Shown here: piece by piece, positions 7,755 to 15,932 of the stretch | Position numbering within the stretch: the first letter of the stretch is position 1 | Layout of the letters: every line of letters begins with the position of its first letter | NCBI RefSeq assembly: GCF_002291145.1 | Contig: NZ_NTGE01000077.1 | Span: 32,472 to 96,471 of the forward strand | Reading direction: 5' to 3' | Length of the DNA: 64,000 bases | Source of the DNA: Streptomyces sp. SA15 | Lineage (GTDB): Bacteria > Actinomycetota > Actinomycetes > Streptomycetales > Streptomycetaceae | The notes under the pieces: generated by a model | Seen by the model: only the letters and a program-made list of their open reading frames with translations | Databases searched by the model: none | Told to the model about the DNA's origin: nothing | Translations under genes and position numbers: made by a program

Positions 7755-8192
7755 ATGGAAGTTTCGTATGTCAATGTCCCCTTGGAGGATGGCGTCTTGG
7801 AGTTGACTGTCCCCAGCGAGTTCTTTTCCTATCGCCCGCTTACTCAAGCGGAGAGAGTGTCTTCCGGGACACGCAGTTCACTGATCAAGTTCGGCGCCAT
7901 CGGACGAGCCACTTCCGTTTACCTTGACCGGGACTCCGGTGAAGTCCTTTCCGGGGTGGAGCCAGGCGACGTGGCGCTGATTAATACATCGATGGGTAAG
8001 TTTTTTGACTGCATCTCCAGGCTGGCAGAGATTTATCCTTACTACCCGGCTGAGTCAGAACATGAAGATTGGGAGGCGGCTGCGCAAAGGGTTCAGGATA
8101 TTGTCTGCGAAGTCGACGCGACTGCATATCAGGAAGGGCTGTTCTGGTATGAGTTCAGATGGGATGTTTCGATGGGTGACTTTCACGACTGA
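7755..8192 (+). CDS. SUKH-4-like immunity protein, orphan
   Basis: The 145-residue protein starts at ATG 7755, after AGGGAGG at 7742-7748. The C-terminal half has the SUKH-4 signature layout: VALINTSMGKFFDCISRLAE, then WEAAAQRVQDIVCEVDATAY and a final GLFWYEFRWDVSMGDF. The early VPSEFFSYRP segment also fits. SUKH-4 proteins neutralise polymorphic or deaminase-type toxins, but no toxin ORF is adjacent, so this is an orphan. Its GC content is far below that of the flanking operons, pointing to transfer. Confidence 0.72.
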   Translation: MEVSYVNVPLEDGVLELTVPSEFFSYRPLTQAERVSSGTRSSLIKFGAIGRATSVYLDRDSGEVLSGVEPGDVALINTSMGKFFDCISRLAEIYPYYPAESEHEDWEAAAQRVQDIVCEVDATAYQEGLFWYEFRWDVSMGDFHD

Positions 8193-8224
8193 GAACCAGG
8201 CCGAGGTGGCGGGGCAGGGCGCTG

Positions 8225-8490
8225 CTACCCAATGACGACGTGCGCGACGGGGTTGATGACGACGGCAGGAGAGCCGGTCGTGTCCACCGGCGTCCTCGGT
8301 AGGACCACGGAGATCCGTTCAGGGTCGTAGCCGGCGAGCGCCGTCGCGCTACGAGGACCCCCTGGAACCCTCGCCGGTCCAGTCCAGGCTCTGGCTCGTG
8401 GTGGAGCCGCCTTCTCGAACGCGGCGCTGTAGCCCGTGCGTCCGAGGTTGTGCGCCCCATCCCGCGACGTGCGCCACGCTGCCCGGTGGC
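8225..8490 (-). pseudogene. Possible C-terminal gene remnant
   Basis: A minus-strand frame without a start reads GRTGYSAAFEKAAPPRARAW and ends AVVINPVAHVVIG before a TAG at 8225. Codon usage looks coding, but no family is recognised. The intergenic stretch between the SUKH-4 gene and gvpK (8193-8500) holds nothing else that I can identify. Confidence 0.2.
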
Positions 8491-8500
8491 TCCGGGCAGC

Positions 8501-8905
8501 TCAGGGCGGCAGCAGCGTGCCCAGCGGCCCCAGGTCCAGGTTGAGGTCCTCCATGGTCAGGCCGTAGCGGTCGCACAGCTCGGTCATCCGGTCGTGGAGG
8601 ATCATCAGGGTGAGGCCGAGGCGTTCTTCCTGTTCCTCGGTCAGGTTGCCCTGGTCGACGCGGTGCAGGGCCTGGCGTTCCATCAGTTGGCGCAGCAGTT
8701 CGACGATGGTGAGGACCAGTTTGACGAGGTCGCGCTCCACCGTGTCGGGATCGGTCCGCAGGCGACGCATGGCGGGCCGGCCGTGCTCGGTGGGAGGCGG
8801 GGCCACGTCGTCCGGCCGGGCGGGCAGCAGGGAGAAGGCGCGGGTCGCGGCGTCGGCCACTTCCCGCAGTCGGTCGGGGTGCGGAAGGTCAGGTGGGTTC
8901 GTCAT
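8501..8905 (-). CDS. gvpK: Gas vesicle protein GvpK
   Basis: A 134-residue GvpK. The family core RDLVKLVLTIVELLRQLMER and QALHRVDQGNLTEEQEERLG is followed by LGLTLMILHDRMTELCDRYG, the usual ending of this small helical assembly protein. It is the last gene of the ten-gene gvp operon and overlaps gvpS by 17 bases. GvpK is needed for vesicle maturation or enlargement in characterised systems; here that role is inferred by family. Confidence 0.93.
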   Translation of the reverse strand: MTNPPDLPHPDRLREVADAATRAFSLLPARPDDVAPPPTEHGRPAMRRLRTDPDTVERDLVKLVLTIVELLRQLMERQALHRVDQGNLTEEQEERLGLTLMILHDRMTELCDRYGLTMEDLNLDLGPLGTLLPP

Positions 8906-9152
8906 CGGGGCCGCCGTGTCCCGGCGTCAGGGCCCGTGCCGGAAGGACCGGTGCCCACTGTTCGTCCATCTGCTCGCGGATCGCGACCACGACCGCACGC
9001 AGCGAGATCCGCACCAGGTCGATTTCGGCGACCGACAGGACGAGGTCGCCGGTGAGCACGACGCCGCCGCTCAGCAGCCGGTCGAGGAGGTCGATCAATG
9101 CCACCTGGGGACCACTGACCGGGCGGGTGTCGTAGTCGCCGTACTCGCTCAC
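8889..9152 (-). CDS. gvpS: Gas vesicle protein GvpS (GvpA-like)
   Basis: An 87-residue GvpA-fold protein starting GTG 9152. It shows the beta-beta core LIDLLDRLLSGGVVLTGDLV and VAEIDLVRISLRAVVVAIRE shared by GvpA/J/M/S. The start overlaps the gvpL stop by four bases, and the end overlaps gvpK. Position between gvpL and gvpK matches the conserved streptomycete order and supports the GvpS name. It is likely a minor shell or tip-associated protein. Confidence 0.85.
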   Translation of the reverse strand: MSEYGDYDTRPVSGPQVALIDLLDRLLSGGVVLTGDLVLSVAEIDLVRISLRAVVVAIREQMDEQWAPVLPARALTPGHGGPDDEPT

Positions 9153-9964
9153 TGTCGTACTGCCCCTCCCCGCTCGTCGGGTGCCGGGAGCGTGGCGAAG
9201 GAGTACGGGGCCCACGGGCCGGTGACGTCCACGCGGACGCCGGGGAGGCCGTCGGCGGCATGCAGCATCCGGCTGCGGAACTCGTCGGCCAGGTGGCGCG
9301 GGACGAGGTAGGCGTCGTTGGCGACGTTCTCGCCGGGTACCCGGGCGAGGTTCCCCTGCTGCGGCCGGTGGCGGGCGCGTTCCACCGCCAGGCCGCGGGC
9401 CTGCGTCTCCGTCCGCCGTACGGCCTCCTCGGCGGCCCGCCACGTGTCCTCGCGGGTCTGGCGTTGACGCCTGCGGGCGCGCAGGTACGTGCGTCCCGGG
9501 CTCTGCTCGTCCGCCTCCACGGCCGGGCCGACCGGACCGGCCGACGGAGGCGGGGGCGGCTCGGCGTAGACCTTGACGCCCCACTCCAGGTGGTCGGCGA
9601 GCCGGTCCAGCAGCGCGGTGAAGGCCTCCTCCCGCTCGCTCAGCATCTCCCGGACCCGGTCGTCGTCGAGGTACACGGTGGCCAGCCGCAGGGGAAGGAC
9701 CGTGGTGTGCGCGGCCAGGGTCTCGATGACGAGGTGGTGGGCCCGCGCCGTCCTCTCCAGCCACTCCAGGTCCTCCAGCCCGACCTTCAGCGCCGCCTCC
9801 GAGAACTCGTCCCGGGGTACGGCACTGACCGCGGCGGCCACCGCGCCCGAGTGGACCAGCGTGACCGGGGCGCCCACCACGCCACGGACACCGGCGAGCG
9901 CGGTCCGCTCCAGCGCGGGGGAGGGCCGCAGCACGGTGTATGCGTAGGTCAGCTGCCCGTTCAC
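9149..9964 (-). CDS. gvpL: Gas vesicle protein GvpL/GvpF family
   Basis: A 271-residue GvpL/F protein. It opens QLTYAYTVLRPSPAL, carries the family block LPLRLATVYLDDDRVREML and HLEWGVKVYAEPPPPP, and ends VRVDVTGPWAPYSFATLP, the usual GPWPPYSF motif. It is the second L/F paralogue of the operon, the other being gvpF at 12724. Compared with that copy it has a longer basic linker in the middle (TYLRARRRQRQTRED). It presumably helps nucleate assembly with GvpA. Confidence 0.9.
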   Translation of the reverse strand: MNGQLTYAYTVLRPSPALERTALAGVRGVVGAPVTLVHSGAVAAAVSAVPRDEFSEAALKVGLEDLEWLERTARAHHLVIETLAAHTTVLPLRLATVYLDDDRVREMLSEREEAFTALLDRLADHLEWGVKVYAEPPPPPSAGPVGPAVEADEQSPGRTYLRARRRQRQTREDTWRAAEEAVRRTETQARGLAVERARHRPQQGNLARVPGENVANDAYLVPRHLADEFRSRMLHAADGLPGVRVDVTGPWAPYSFATLPAPDERGGAVRQ

Positions 9965-10530
9965 GGTCGTCGGCTCCGGTCCTCGTCGCCCTCGTCGTCC
10001 TCGATGTCCTCGGCGTCCTCGGTCTTCCGCCGCTTGCGTCGCGGCTCGGCGCGCGGCTCACCCTGTGGCTCCGCGCGGCGCTCCCTACGGGGCTCTGTGC
10101 GTCGCTCCGCGCGTGACTCGGTACGGGGCTCCCGCTCGGCGTCATGCGATCGGCGGCGCTCGCCCGACCTGCTCTCGGACAACTCCGCCGGGGACTCGGC
10201 GACACGCCTGCGCAGCTCCTTCACCTCGGCGCGCAGGCGCTCGTTCTGCTCCTCGAGGGAGCGCCGGCCGTCGGCACGGGACGACAGGGCCGGATCGTGC
10301 TCCCACCAGTCGATGCCGATCTCCTTAGCCTTGTCGACCGAAGCCACCAGGAGGCGGAGCTTGATGGTGAGCAGCTCGATGTCGAGCAGGTTGATCTTGA
10401 TGTCGCCGACGATGACGATGCCCTTGTCGAGCACGCGTTCAAGGATGTCGGCAAGGTTCGCGCCGGGCTGGCCGCCGTACGGGGAGAGGGCCCGTGACGG
10501 CGTGGGGACGGGGGAGTCGGACTGGCTCAC
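9961..10530 (-). CDS. gvpJ: Gas vesicle protein GvpJ with long charged tail
   Basis: A 189-residue protein. Residues 20-75 form a GvpA-like domain (NLADILERVLDKGIVIVGDI, LLDIELLTIKLRLLVASVDK). This is followed by a short coiled-coil stretch (SLEEQNERLRAEVKELRRRV) and about 70 residues rich in Arg and Glu with repeated RREP/RAEPR-like units. GvpJ family members are minor conical-cap proteins. The tail, much longer than the 30-40 residues usual for GvpJ, is the odd feature. The stop overlaps gvpL by four bases. Confidence 0.85.
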   Translation of the reverse strand: MSQSDSPVPTPSRALSPYGGQPGANLADILERVLDKGIVIVGDIKINLLDIELLTIKLRLLVASVDKAKEIGIDWWEHDPALSSRADGRRSLEEQNERLRAEVKELRRRVAESPAELSESRSGERRRSHDAEREPRTESRAERRTEPRRERRAEPQGEPRAEPRRKRRKTEDAEDIEDDEGDEDRSRRP

Positions 10531-10550
10531 GGCACACTCGACCTCGTTTT

Positions 10551-11714
10551 CTAGCCGTGGCGGCGACCCTTCTCGGGCGCCTCTTCCTCGGCGTCGTCGT
10601 AACGGTCGTCGGGCTCCGGTCCTTCGTCCTCGTCCTCCTCGTCCTCCTCCTCATCCTCGTCGAATCGCTCCTCGGGCTCTTCTTCCTCTTCCTCTTCCTC
10701 TTCCTCCTCGTCCTCGTAGCGCTCTTCGGGCTCCTCCTCTTCGGGCTCCTTCTCCGCGCGCTCCTCTTCCTCCTCTTCGGGCTCCTCTTCCTCGGAGCGG
10801 CCCTCGGCCTCCTCCTCGCGGCCCTCCTCGGCCTCGGCCTCCTCGACCTCCTCCGGCGTCCGGACCACCTTGCCCTCGCGGATCTCCCCGCGCCATCCCC
10901 CGGTGGCCTCTCCGCGCATCATGACGAACGTGCGGTAGAGCTTCAGATCCAGCCGTGCGCGGCGGCCCTGGGCCCGCCACAGGCTCCCGGTCTTCTCGAC
11001 CACACCTTTGGGGAAGTACTCCAGTACAAGGAGCACCTTGGTGAGGTTCTCGCCGAGCGGGTGGAAGGTGACGACGCCCTTGGTGGTGGCCTTGTCCCCC
11101 TCGGTCGTCCAGGCGATCCGCTCGTCGGGCACCTGTTCCGTGATGTCGCCGCGCCAGCGGCGGCTCGCCTTGGCGACCTTCACCTCCCACTGGGTGGTGG
11201 TGTCGTCCTTCTGCTCGACGTCGACCACGCCCTTGGCGAACCGTTCGAAATCCTGGAACTGCGTCCACTGGTTGTACGCTTCGCGCACCGGGACGCCCAC
11301 GTCGATGTCCTCGATGATGGTGAGCCCCCGGCCGGTGCCGCCTCCAGGGCCTCTCCCGTGCTTCTTCCCGGGCAGTACGTCCTTCGCCTTGTCCACCACT
11401 GCGTCCTTGGCGTGGGACGCGGTCGAGGTCAGGACCTCCGCGCCCGACGGCAGCTGCTCGCCGAGCTTCTTGGCGCCCTTGCCCACGGTCTTGGCCAGCC
11501 CACCAGGACTCATGTGTGCTTCGGCCAGCCGGCGCGCTCCGGCGCCCAGCCGGTGGCCCACCCCCTCCAGCATCAGCTCCACGCGGGCCTGGATGTAGCG
11601 CTCCAGCTCTTCCTTCAGCCGGTCGGCGCCCGGGGTCTGTTGTGCCTGCTCCCGGACCTTGGTGAGGGTCCCGGCATCCGCCGAGCCGCGTTCCGCCGCC
11701 TTGCCCTCAGCCAT
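10551..11714 (-). CDS. gvpZ: GvpZ-type SRPBCC protein with glutamate-rich tail
   Basis: A 387-residue protein starting ATG 11714. Residues 1-130 are helical and Ala/Lys-rich. Residues 135-270 form a polyketide-cyclase/SRPBCC domain (IDVGVPVREAYNQWTQFQDF, WRGDITEQVPDERIAWTTEG). The last 100 residues are almost uninterrupted Glu/Asp with scattered Arg. Long upstream frame extension to 12005 was rejected because it is the antisense of gvpY. Position after gvpY matches the GvpZ slot. The function of GvpZ is not established; the acidic tail may be a chaperone-like or charge-shielding region. Confidence 0.8.
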   Translation of the reverse strand: MAEGKAAERGSADAGTLTKVREQAQQTPGADRLKEELERYIQARVELMLEGVGHRLGAGARRLAEAHMSPGGLAKTVGKGAKKLGEQLPSGAEVLTSTASHAKDAVVDKAKDVLPGKKHGRGPGGGTGRGLTIIEDIDVGVPVREAYNQWTQFQDFERFAKGVVDVEQKDDTTTQWEVKVAKASRRWRGDITEQVPDERIAWTTEGDKATTKGVVTFHPLGENLTKVLLVLEYFPKGVVEKTGSLWRAQGRRARLDLKLYRTFVMMRGEATGGWRGEIREGKVVRTPEEVEEAEAEEGREEEAEGRSEEEEPEEEEEERAEKEPEEEEPEERYEDEEEEEEEEEEEPEERFDEDEEEDEEDEDEGPEPDDRYDDAEEEAPEKGRRHG

Positions 11715-12372
11715 CGCCCTGCCTCCTCGACCGTGAGGTGCCGCTCTTCGGGCGGCTCTGTTCGGCGGCTGCCTTCCTCTTGCGCGGCTCGCTCCCCTCG
11801 TCCGACCCGCGGTGCCGCGTTTTCTCGCGCCCCTCGCCCCGACGCGCCGGGGCTCGCCGCGCCCGGCTCTGCCGCTCTTCGCTCCTCCGCTCCTCGTGGC
11901 GTCCTTCGGCTTCGCGTCCTTCGGCTTCGCGTCCTTCGTCCTCGCGGCCCTTGGCCCGGTCCTCTTCCTCCCGGTCCTCTTCGTCCCGGTCCTCTTCGTC
12001 CTCACGCTCTTCTTCGGCCCGGGGTTCGTCCTCCCGGCCGCTCTCGCCCTCGTCCTTTTCGCCCTCCGGTTCGCCCTCCGGGTGTGCCTTTTCCTGCAGG
12101 CCCACGGTGCGTGCGTGCAAGGCGTCGGCCAGATTCTCCGCCTTCGCCGTCAGTACGGAGGTCGCCGCGGCCTTGCTCGCGTCCGTTAGCTCGGTGCGCA
12201 CCTGGTGGCGGACGTCGCTGAGGAAGGACGTGTCGAGGGCCTTGGCGAGCTGCCCGGGCCTGACCCGCGATCCGGCCAGCAGCGCACCGAGGCTGATGGC
12301 CAGCTTGGCCTTCTTCGTCCGGCCCAGCACATAACCACCTACGACAGCAGCGCCGATCTTGGCGTTGTTCAT
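11707..12372 (-). CDS. gvpY: GvpY-type protein with low-complexity charged tail
   Basis: A 221-residue protein. I start at ATG 12372 (MNNAKIGAAVVGGYVLGRTK) rather than 12396, because homologues of this slot begin with the glycine-rich hydrophobic segment, which could insert in or lie along a surface. Residues 50-95 are helical, and from residue 100 the protein is Glu/Arg/Lys-rich repeats (EEDRDEEDREEED, EGREAEGREAEGR). Overlap with gvpZ is eight bases. The GvpY name rests on operon position and on the conserved N-terminal segment. Confidence 0.72.
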   Translation of the reverse strand: MNNAKIGAAVVGGYVLGRTKKAKLAISLGALLAGSRVRPGQLAKALDTSFLSDVRHQVRTELTDASKAAATSVLTAKAENLADALHARTVGLQEKAHPEGEPEGEKDEGESGREDEPRAEEEREDEEDRDEEDREEEDRAKGREDEGREAEGREAEGRHEERRSEERQSRARRAPARRGEGREKTRHRGSDEGSEPRKRKAAAEQSRPKSGTSRSRRQGDG

Positions 12373-12399
12373 GATCCTGTCTTCTTTCCTGCCCACGCG

Positions 12400-12663
12400 T
12401 CACAGTCCGGGCTGCCCGCCCCGCTGGAGCCGGTAGACCCTGATCTCCTCCAGGCGGCGCAGCAACTCCTCCTCGCGCCGTGCGAATGTCTCCTCGTCGA
12501 TGCGGCCCTCGTCCCGCGCCCGCTGCAGGTTCACGAGGGCTTCCTGCACGGGAGCGGGGTCGTAGAACTCGTTCTCCGCTGTCTTGACGACCTTGTCGAG
12601 CACCCAGCCGATGCCCCGCACGGGGGCGAACGGCAGGGTCAGGATCCCCGTGACCAGTCCCAC
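12400..12663 (-). CDS. gvpG: Gas vesicle protein GvpG
   Basis: An 87-residue protein. GTG 12663 is selected because GAGGAGG sits just upstream and the family begins GLVTGILTLPFAPVRGIGWV. The C-terminal helix contains EEELLRRLEEIRVYR, typical of GvpG. A longer frame to 12717 is open, but its added residues are not GvpG-like. GvpG is a small assembly factor that binds GvpF/L proteins. Confidence 0.9.
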   Translation of the reverse strand: MGLVTGILTLPFAPVRGIGWVLDKVVKTAENEFYDPAPVQEALVNLQRARDEGRIDEETFARREEELLRRLEEIRVYRLQRGGQPGL

Positions 12664-12723
12664 ATCGCCTCCTCGGGCTGTCGCTTCTCGTGCTGTCCGG
12701 ACGGTCGGTCGGACCAAGGCCGG

Positions 12724-13449
12724 TCAGACGAAGCTGTACGGCGGCAAGGGGCCCCGCAGCCGCAGCTCGATCCCCTCTCCGAAACGCTCGGCCAGCTCGC
12801 TGCCGGCGTCGGCGAATTCCTTGGACCGTTCGTCCTCAACCAGGAAGGACACGTTCACGAAGTACTGCTGGGACGGCGGAGCGAGCCTCTCGGACACCAC
12901 GAACGGACGCAGGGCGGCGAGGACCTCTTCGGCGAGCGCCTGCTGTCGGCTCTGCACCTCCTGGGCCACGAGCTGGCCGAGCGCCAGCCGGTCCTCGTAC
13001 GTCCCGCCGCCCTCGCGGGTCGCCTCGCTCAACGCACGGGCCTGCTCGGACTCCTCCAGGATCGCGCGCAGCACCGTGTCCTCGTCCTGCAATCCCTTGA
13101 CGTTGAACTCCACCCGCCCGGTGAGCTCGTCGAGGCGCTGTGTGAACGCCTCGCCCCGCTCCTCCAGAATGGCGTGTACGGCGTTCTCGTCCGGGGCGAC
13201 GAAGCCGAAGCTCAACGGCAGAGTGGTGCCGTCGGCCCACAGATGCTCCTGGACCTCGTGATGCGCCTCCACGTCCCGGCGTGCGATCGAAAGGTGCTCA
13301 GGGGCCTCGCTGACGACGGCGCACAGTTCACCGTCGCGGACCGCGTGCAACTCCGCGGGCGGCTCTCCGACGCCCTTGAGGCCCCCGAGGTTCAATGGAT
13401 GCGACGCCTTGGTGATCGCGTACACGTACAGGGACATCGGCTCGCTCAC
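12724..13449 (-). CDS. gvpF: Gas vesicle protein GvpF
   Basis: A 241-residue GvpL/F family protein: [20 protein letters not shown] at the start, [20 protein letters not shown] and [20 protein letters not shown] in the middle, [19 protein letters not shown] and the final GPLPPYSFV. The start overlaps the gvpA stop by four bases; an in-frame ATG at 13437 is an alternative. GvpF proteins contact GvpA and prevent its aggregation before assembly. Confidence 0.92.
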   Translation of the reverse strand: MSEPMSLYVYAITKASHPLNLGGLKGVGEPPAELHAVRDGELCAVVSEAPEHLSIARRDVEAHHEVQEHLWADGTTLPLSFGFVAPDENAVHAILEERGEAFTQRLDELTGRVEFNVKGLQDEDTVLRAILEESEQARALSEATREGGGTYEDRLALGQLVAQEVQSRQQALAEEVLAALRPFVVSERLAPPSQQYFVNVSFLVEDERSKEFADAGSELAERFGEGIELRLRGPLPPYSFV

Positions 13450-13907
13450 TCCTCCCGGTCCCTCGAGGAACGACGGCCGGAGCCGCGATCGGTGTGCTCG
13501 TGTTGCTTCTCCCGCCTGGGCTCGCGCTCACGGTCGTCCCCGCGCCCCTTCTGGAGCGACTCGGTGACCGCCTCGACCGCGCCGGTCAGCGCCCCCTTGC
13601 TCTTGCCCCGGGAGCCCGACTCGACCGTGCCCTGGACCATGTCCGACAGCTGTGCGGGGGCCTTGCGGCCTGCCTCCAGGTCCAGCCGGTTGCACGCCTC
13701 GGCGAAGCGCAGATACGTGTCGACGCTGGCGACGACGACGCGGGCGTCCACCTTCGCGATCTCGATGCCCACCAGCGACACCCGTGCGAACACGTCGATG
13801 ACCAACCCCCGGTCGAGGACGAGTTCCAGTACGTCGTAGAGGGTCCCCGTACCGCCACCCGCGACGCCGGCAACGGCGCCGCCCTCGCCCTGCGGCACCA
13901 CAGTCAC
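13446..13907 (-). CDS. gvpA: Gas vesicle structural protein GvpA with extended tail
   Basis: A 153-residue protein. Residues 22-80 are the GvpA shell domain ([40 protein letters not shown]). About 70 residues follow that are not found in the classic 70-residue GvpA, ending in a highly charged Arg/Glu/Lys/His segment. The domain is the best match to the major shell protein, and the operon position after gvpO supports it. Streptomycete GvpA proteins are often longer than cyanobacterial ones, so the tail is unusual but not unique. Confidence 0.9.
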   Translation of the reverse strand: MTVVPQGEGGAVAGVAGGGTGTLYDVLELVLDRGLVIDVFARVSLVGIEIAKVDARVVVASVDTYLRFAEACNRLDLEAGRKAPAQLSDMVQGTVESGSRGKSKGALTGAVEAVTESLQKGRGDDREREPRREKQHEHTDRGSGRRSSRDREE

Positions 13908-13941
13908 GATGTTCTTCCCTTCCTGCCAAGGGCAGCCGCAC

Positions 13942-14187
13942 TCAGCGGCGGCTGTCTCTGTCGACTTGTGCGCGCGTGTACCGGCGCCCGCGCTCGTACT
14001 CCAGCAAATTGCCCGCCGGGTCGAGAACCACCTGGTAGCTGGCCATCACGCTGCTCGTCTCCGGTATGCGCTCCAACTCCAGGACCTCGATCTGGGCCTC
14101 CCAGCCCTCGTCGACGGGTTTCAGCGCGGAAACCGACTCGGGAGCCCGTCCCAGCAGCTCGGTGAGCTGCCGGGTCGCGCTCCGCAT
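13942..14187 (-). CDS. gvpO: Gas vesicle protein GvpO, first gene of the gvp operon
   Basis: The 81-residue product from ATG 14187 covers the whole GvpO core ([60 protein letters not shown]). The frame stays open upstream to a TGA at 14277 and encodes a Ser/Ala/Lys-rich leader like that of other streptomycete GvpO proteins. It holds no ATG, GTG or TTG there. A good Shine-Dalgarno (AGAAGGTGA) lies upstream of an in-frame ACG at 14268. The natural start is therefore uncertain. GvpO is required for vesicle formation and may act in regulation. Confidence 0.85.
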   Translation of the reverse strand: MRSATRQLTELLGRAPESVSALKPVDEGWEAQIEVLELERIPETSSVMASYQVVLDPAGNLLEYERGRRYTRAQVDRDSRR

Positions 14188-14445
14188 GGCCTCGGACGCG
14201 GAGACCCGTTCCCCGGCGGACGCCTTCGGCGACGAGCTGGGGGCCTTCTTCGAATCACGATCAGTCGTGACAAATCACCTTCTTGCCTGATTCAATCTTC
14301 AACCCACTCCGACGTGAGCGCCAGTCCTAAAAAATCCGCGGAGACAGGGCAACCCTCCCCCCACCCCGCGGGTCGTACTTGGCATCAGGACTTCTCGGAG
14401 GGGGATCTGGGGGGATCGCGGGGGTTCTGACGGGGAGGGAAAACC

Positions 14446-14479
14446 CGAGGGAGCCCGGTCGGTGGATCGGGCTCCCTCG
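14446..14479. terminator. Hairpin terminator downstream of rbsD
   Basis: A perfect 12-bp stem (CGAGGGAGCCCG at 14446-14457 with its complement at 14468-14479) closes a 10-base loop. It lies 35 bases past the rbsD stop on the minus strand and about 200 bases before the gvpO start. It would end the rbs transcript and insulate the gvp operon. Three copies of the decamer TTCCGGGTCA-like unit follow at 14487-14518. Confidence 0.75.
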
Positions 14480-14514
14480 AAGCATGTCCGGGTCATTTCC
14501 GGGTCATTTCCGGG

Positions 14515-14904
14515 TCAGAAGAACACTCCGCACCGCAGCAGCACATTCGCGTACGGCCGCGCCTCCCCGGTGCGTACGACCAGACGCGCGCCCCCCGACA
14601 ACGCCTTGAGCCTCTCGTGCGGGACCAGGGTCAGCTCGGGAACCCGAGCGGACAGCAGGTTCGAAGCCGCCGGATTGGTGTGCCGTACCTCCTCCGCCGC
14701 CGTCCCGCCCTCCACCACCAGCTCGGCCAGCAGACCCTCCAGCACCTCGGCGAAGGACGGCACCCCGGCCCGGAAGGCGAGGTCCACGACCCGCGGGCCG
14801 TCGGGTATCGGCATGCCGGCGTCGCACACCAGCACCCCGTCCCCGTGGCCCAACTCGGCGAGCGCGCCGGACAGATGGCGGTTCAGGATTCCGGCCTTCT
14901 TCAC
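14515..14904 (-). CDS. rbsD: D-ribose pyranase
   Basis: The 129-residue RbsD interconverts beta-pyran and beta-furan forms of ribose after uptake. The family opening MKKAGILNRHLSGALAELGH contains the active-site His20-type residue. VLVCDAGMPIPDGPRVVDLA and the final RTGEARPYANVLLRCGVFF complete the fold. It overlaps rbsK by four bases and is the last gene of the rbs operon. Confidence 0.95.
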   Translation of the reverse strand: MKKAGILNRHLSGALAELGHGDGVLVCDAGMPIPDGPRVVDLAFRAGVPSFAEVLEGLLAELVVEGGTAAEEVRHTNPAASNLLSARVPELTLVPHERLKALSGGARLVVRTGEARPYANVLLRCGVFF

Positions 14905-15803
14905 GGCGCCTCGATCTCCTCCGCCGTGGGGAAGGAGTCCTGCGCACCCTGTTTCGTGACGGCCGCCGCCCCGACCCGGGCCGCGTACGCCGCCGCCTCC
15001 GCCAGGGACGAGCCCGCCCCCAGCCGCCAGGCCAGCGCCGCGGTGAACGCGTCGCCCGCGCCCGTCGTGTCCACGGCGTCCACCCGCACGGACGGGACCC
15101 GGGTCACCCCCTCGGAGGAGGCCACCAGCGCGCCCTCAGGGCCCAGCGTCACCACCACCGATCGCGGCCCGCGCGCGAGCAGGACCCGCGCCCAGTCTTC
15201 AGGGGCCTCGCCCACCCGCGCCTCGCCAAGGATCACCTTCGCCTCGTGCTCGTTGACGATCAGCGGGTCGCAGGCCGCCAGCACCTCCGGGGGCAGAGGC
15301 CGCGGCGGCGACGGGTTCAGCACGAAGCGGCTGTCCGGCGCCAGGTTCCGTACGACCTCCACGACCGTCTCCAGCGGGATCTCCAGCTGCGTCGAGACCA
15401 CCCGGGAGGCGTGGAAGAGGCTGCCCACCGCCCGCACGTCCTCGGGCCTCAGCCGACCGTTCGCCCCTGGCGAGACCACGATGCTGTTGTCCCCCGACGG
15501 GTCCACCGTGATCAGCGCGACCCCGGTCGGCGCCCCGCCGACCAGCACCCCCACCGTGTCCACGCCGGCCGCCCGCTGCGAGTCGAGCAGCAGCCGGCCG
15601 TACGCGTCGTCGCCGACCCGGGCCAGCAGGGCCGTACGGGCCCCGAGCCGGGCGGCCGCGACCGCCTGGTTCGCGCCCTTGCCGCCCGGGTGGACGGCCA
15701 GGTCGGAGCCGAGCACGGTCTCCCCGGCCTCCGGCCGGCGCTCGACACCGATCACCAGGTCGGCGTTGGCCGACCCTACGACCAGGAGGTCGTAGTCGTA
15801 CAT
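14901..15803 (-). CDS. rbsK: Ribokinase
   Basis: A 300-residue PfkB-family kinase phosphorylating ribose at O5. The first signature is PGGKGANQAVAAARLG near residue 39 and the second, DTTGAGDAFTAAL, near residue 245, with the catalytic Asp in GAGD. SGDNSIVVSPGAN matches ribokinase rather than fructokinase. The 129-base gap to the upstream rbsCB gene is small enough for one transcript. The stop overlaps rbsD. Confidence 0.94.
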   Translation of the reverse strand: MYDYDLLVVGSANADLVIGVERRPEAGETVLGSDLAVHPGGKGANQAVAAARLGARTALLARVGDDAYGRLLLDSQRAAGVDTVGVLVGGAPTGVALITVDPSGDNSIVVSPGANGRLRPEDVRAVGSLFHASRVVSTQLEIPLETVVEVVRNLAPDSRFVLNPSPPRPLPPEVLAACDPLIVNEHEAKVILGEARVGEAPEDWARVLLARGPRSVVVTLGPEGALVASSEGVTRVPSVRVDAVDTTGAGDAFTAALAWRLGAGSSLAEAAAYAARVGAAAVTKQGAQDSFPTAEEIEAP

Positions 15804-15932
15804 GAGATGTCTCCCCGAATAGATGGATTGCAGCGGACGGCTGGATGGATTGGGACGGACGGCCTCGGCCGGGTCAGCGGCCCACTGCGTACCCCTGCAT
15901 GCCCGAAGTGACCGCCCGTCCGCTCCCCGATG

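Noticed and set aside
11715..12005. N-terminal extension of the GvpZ frame
   Set aside because: The added residues are Arg/Lys-rich shadow of gvpY. A good ATG exists at 11714 and overlaps the gvpY stop in the usual way.
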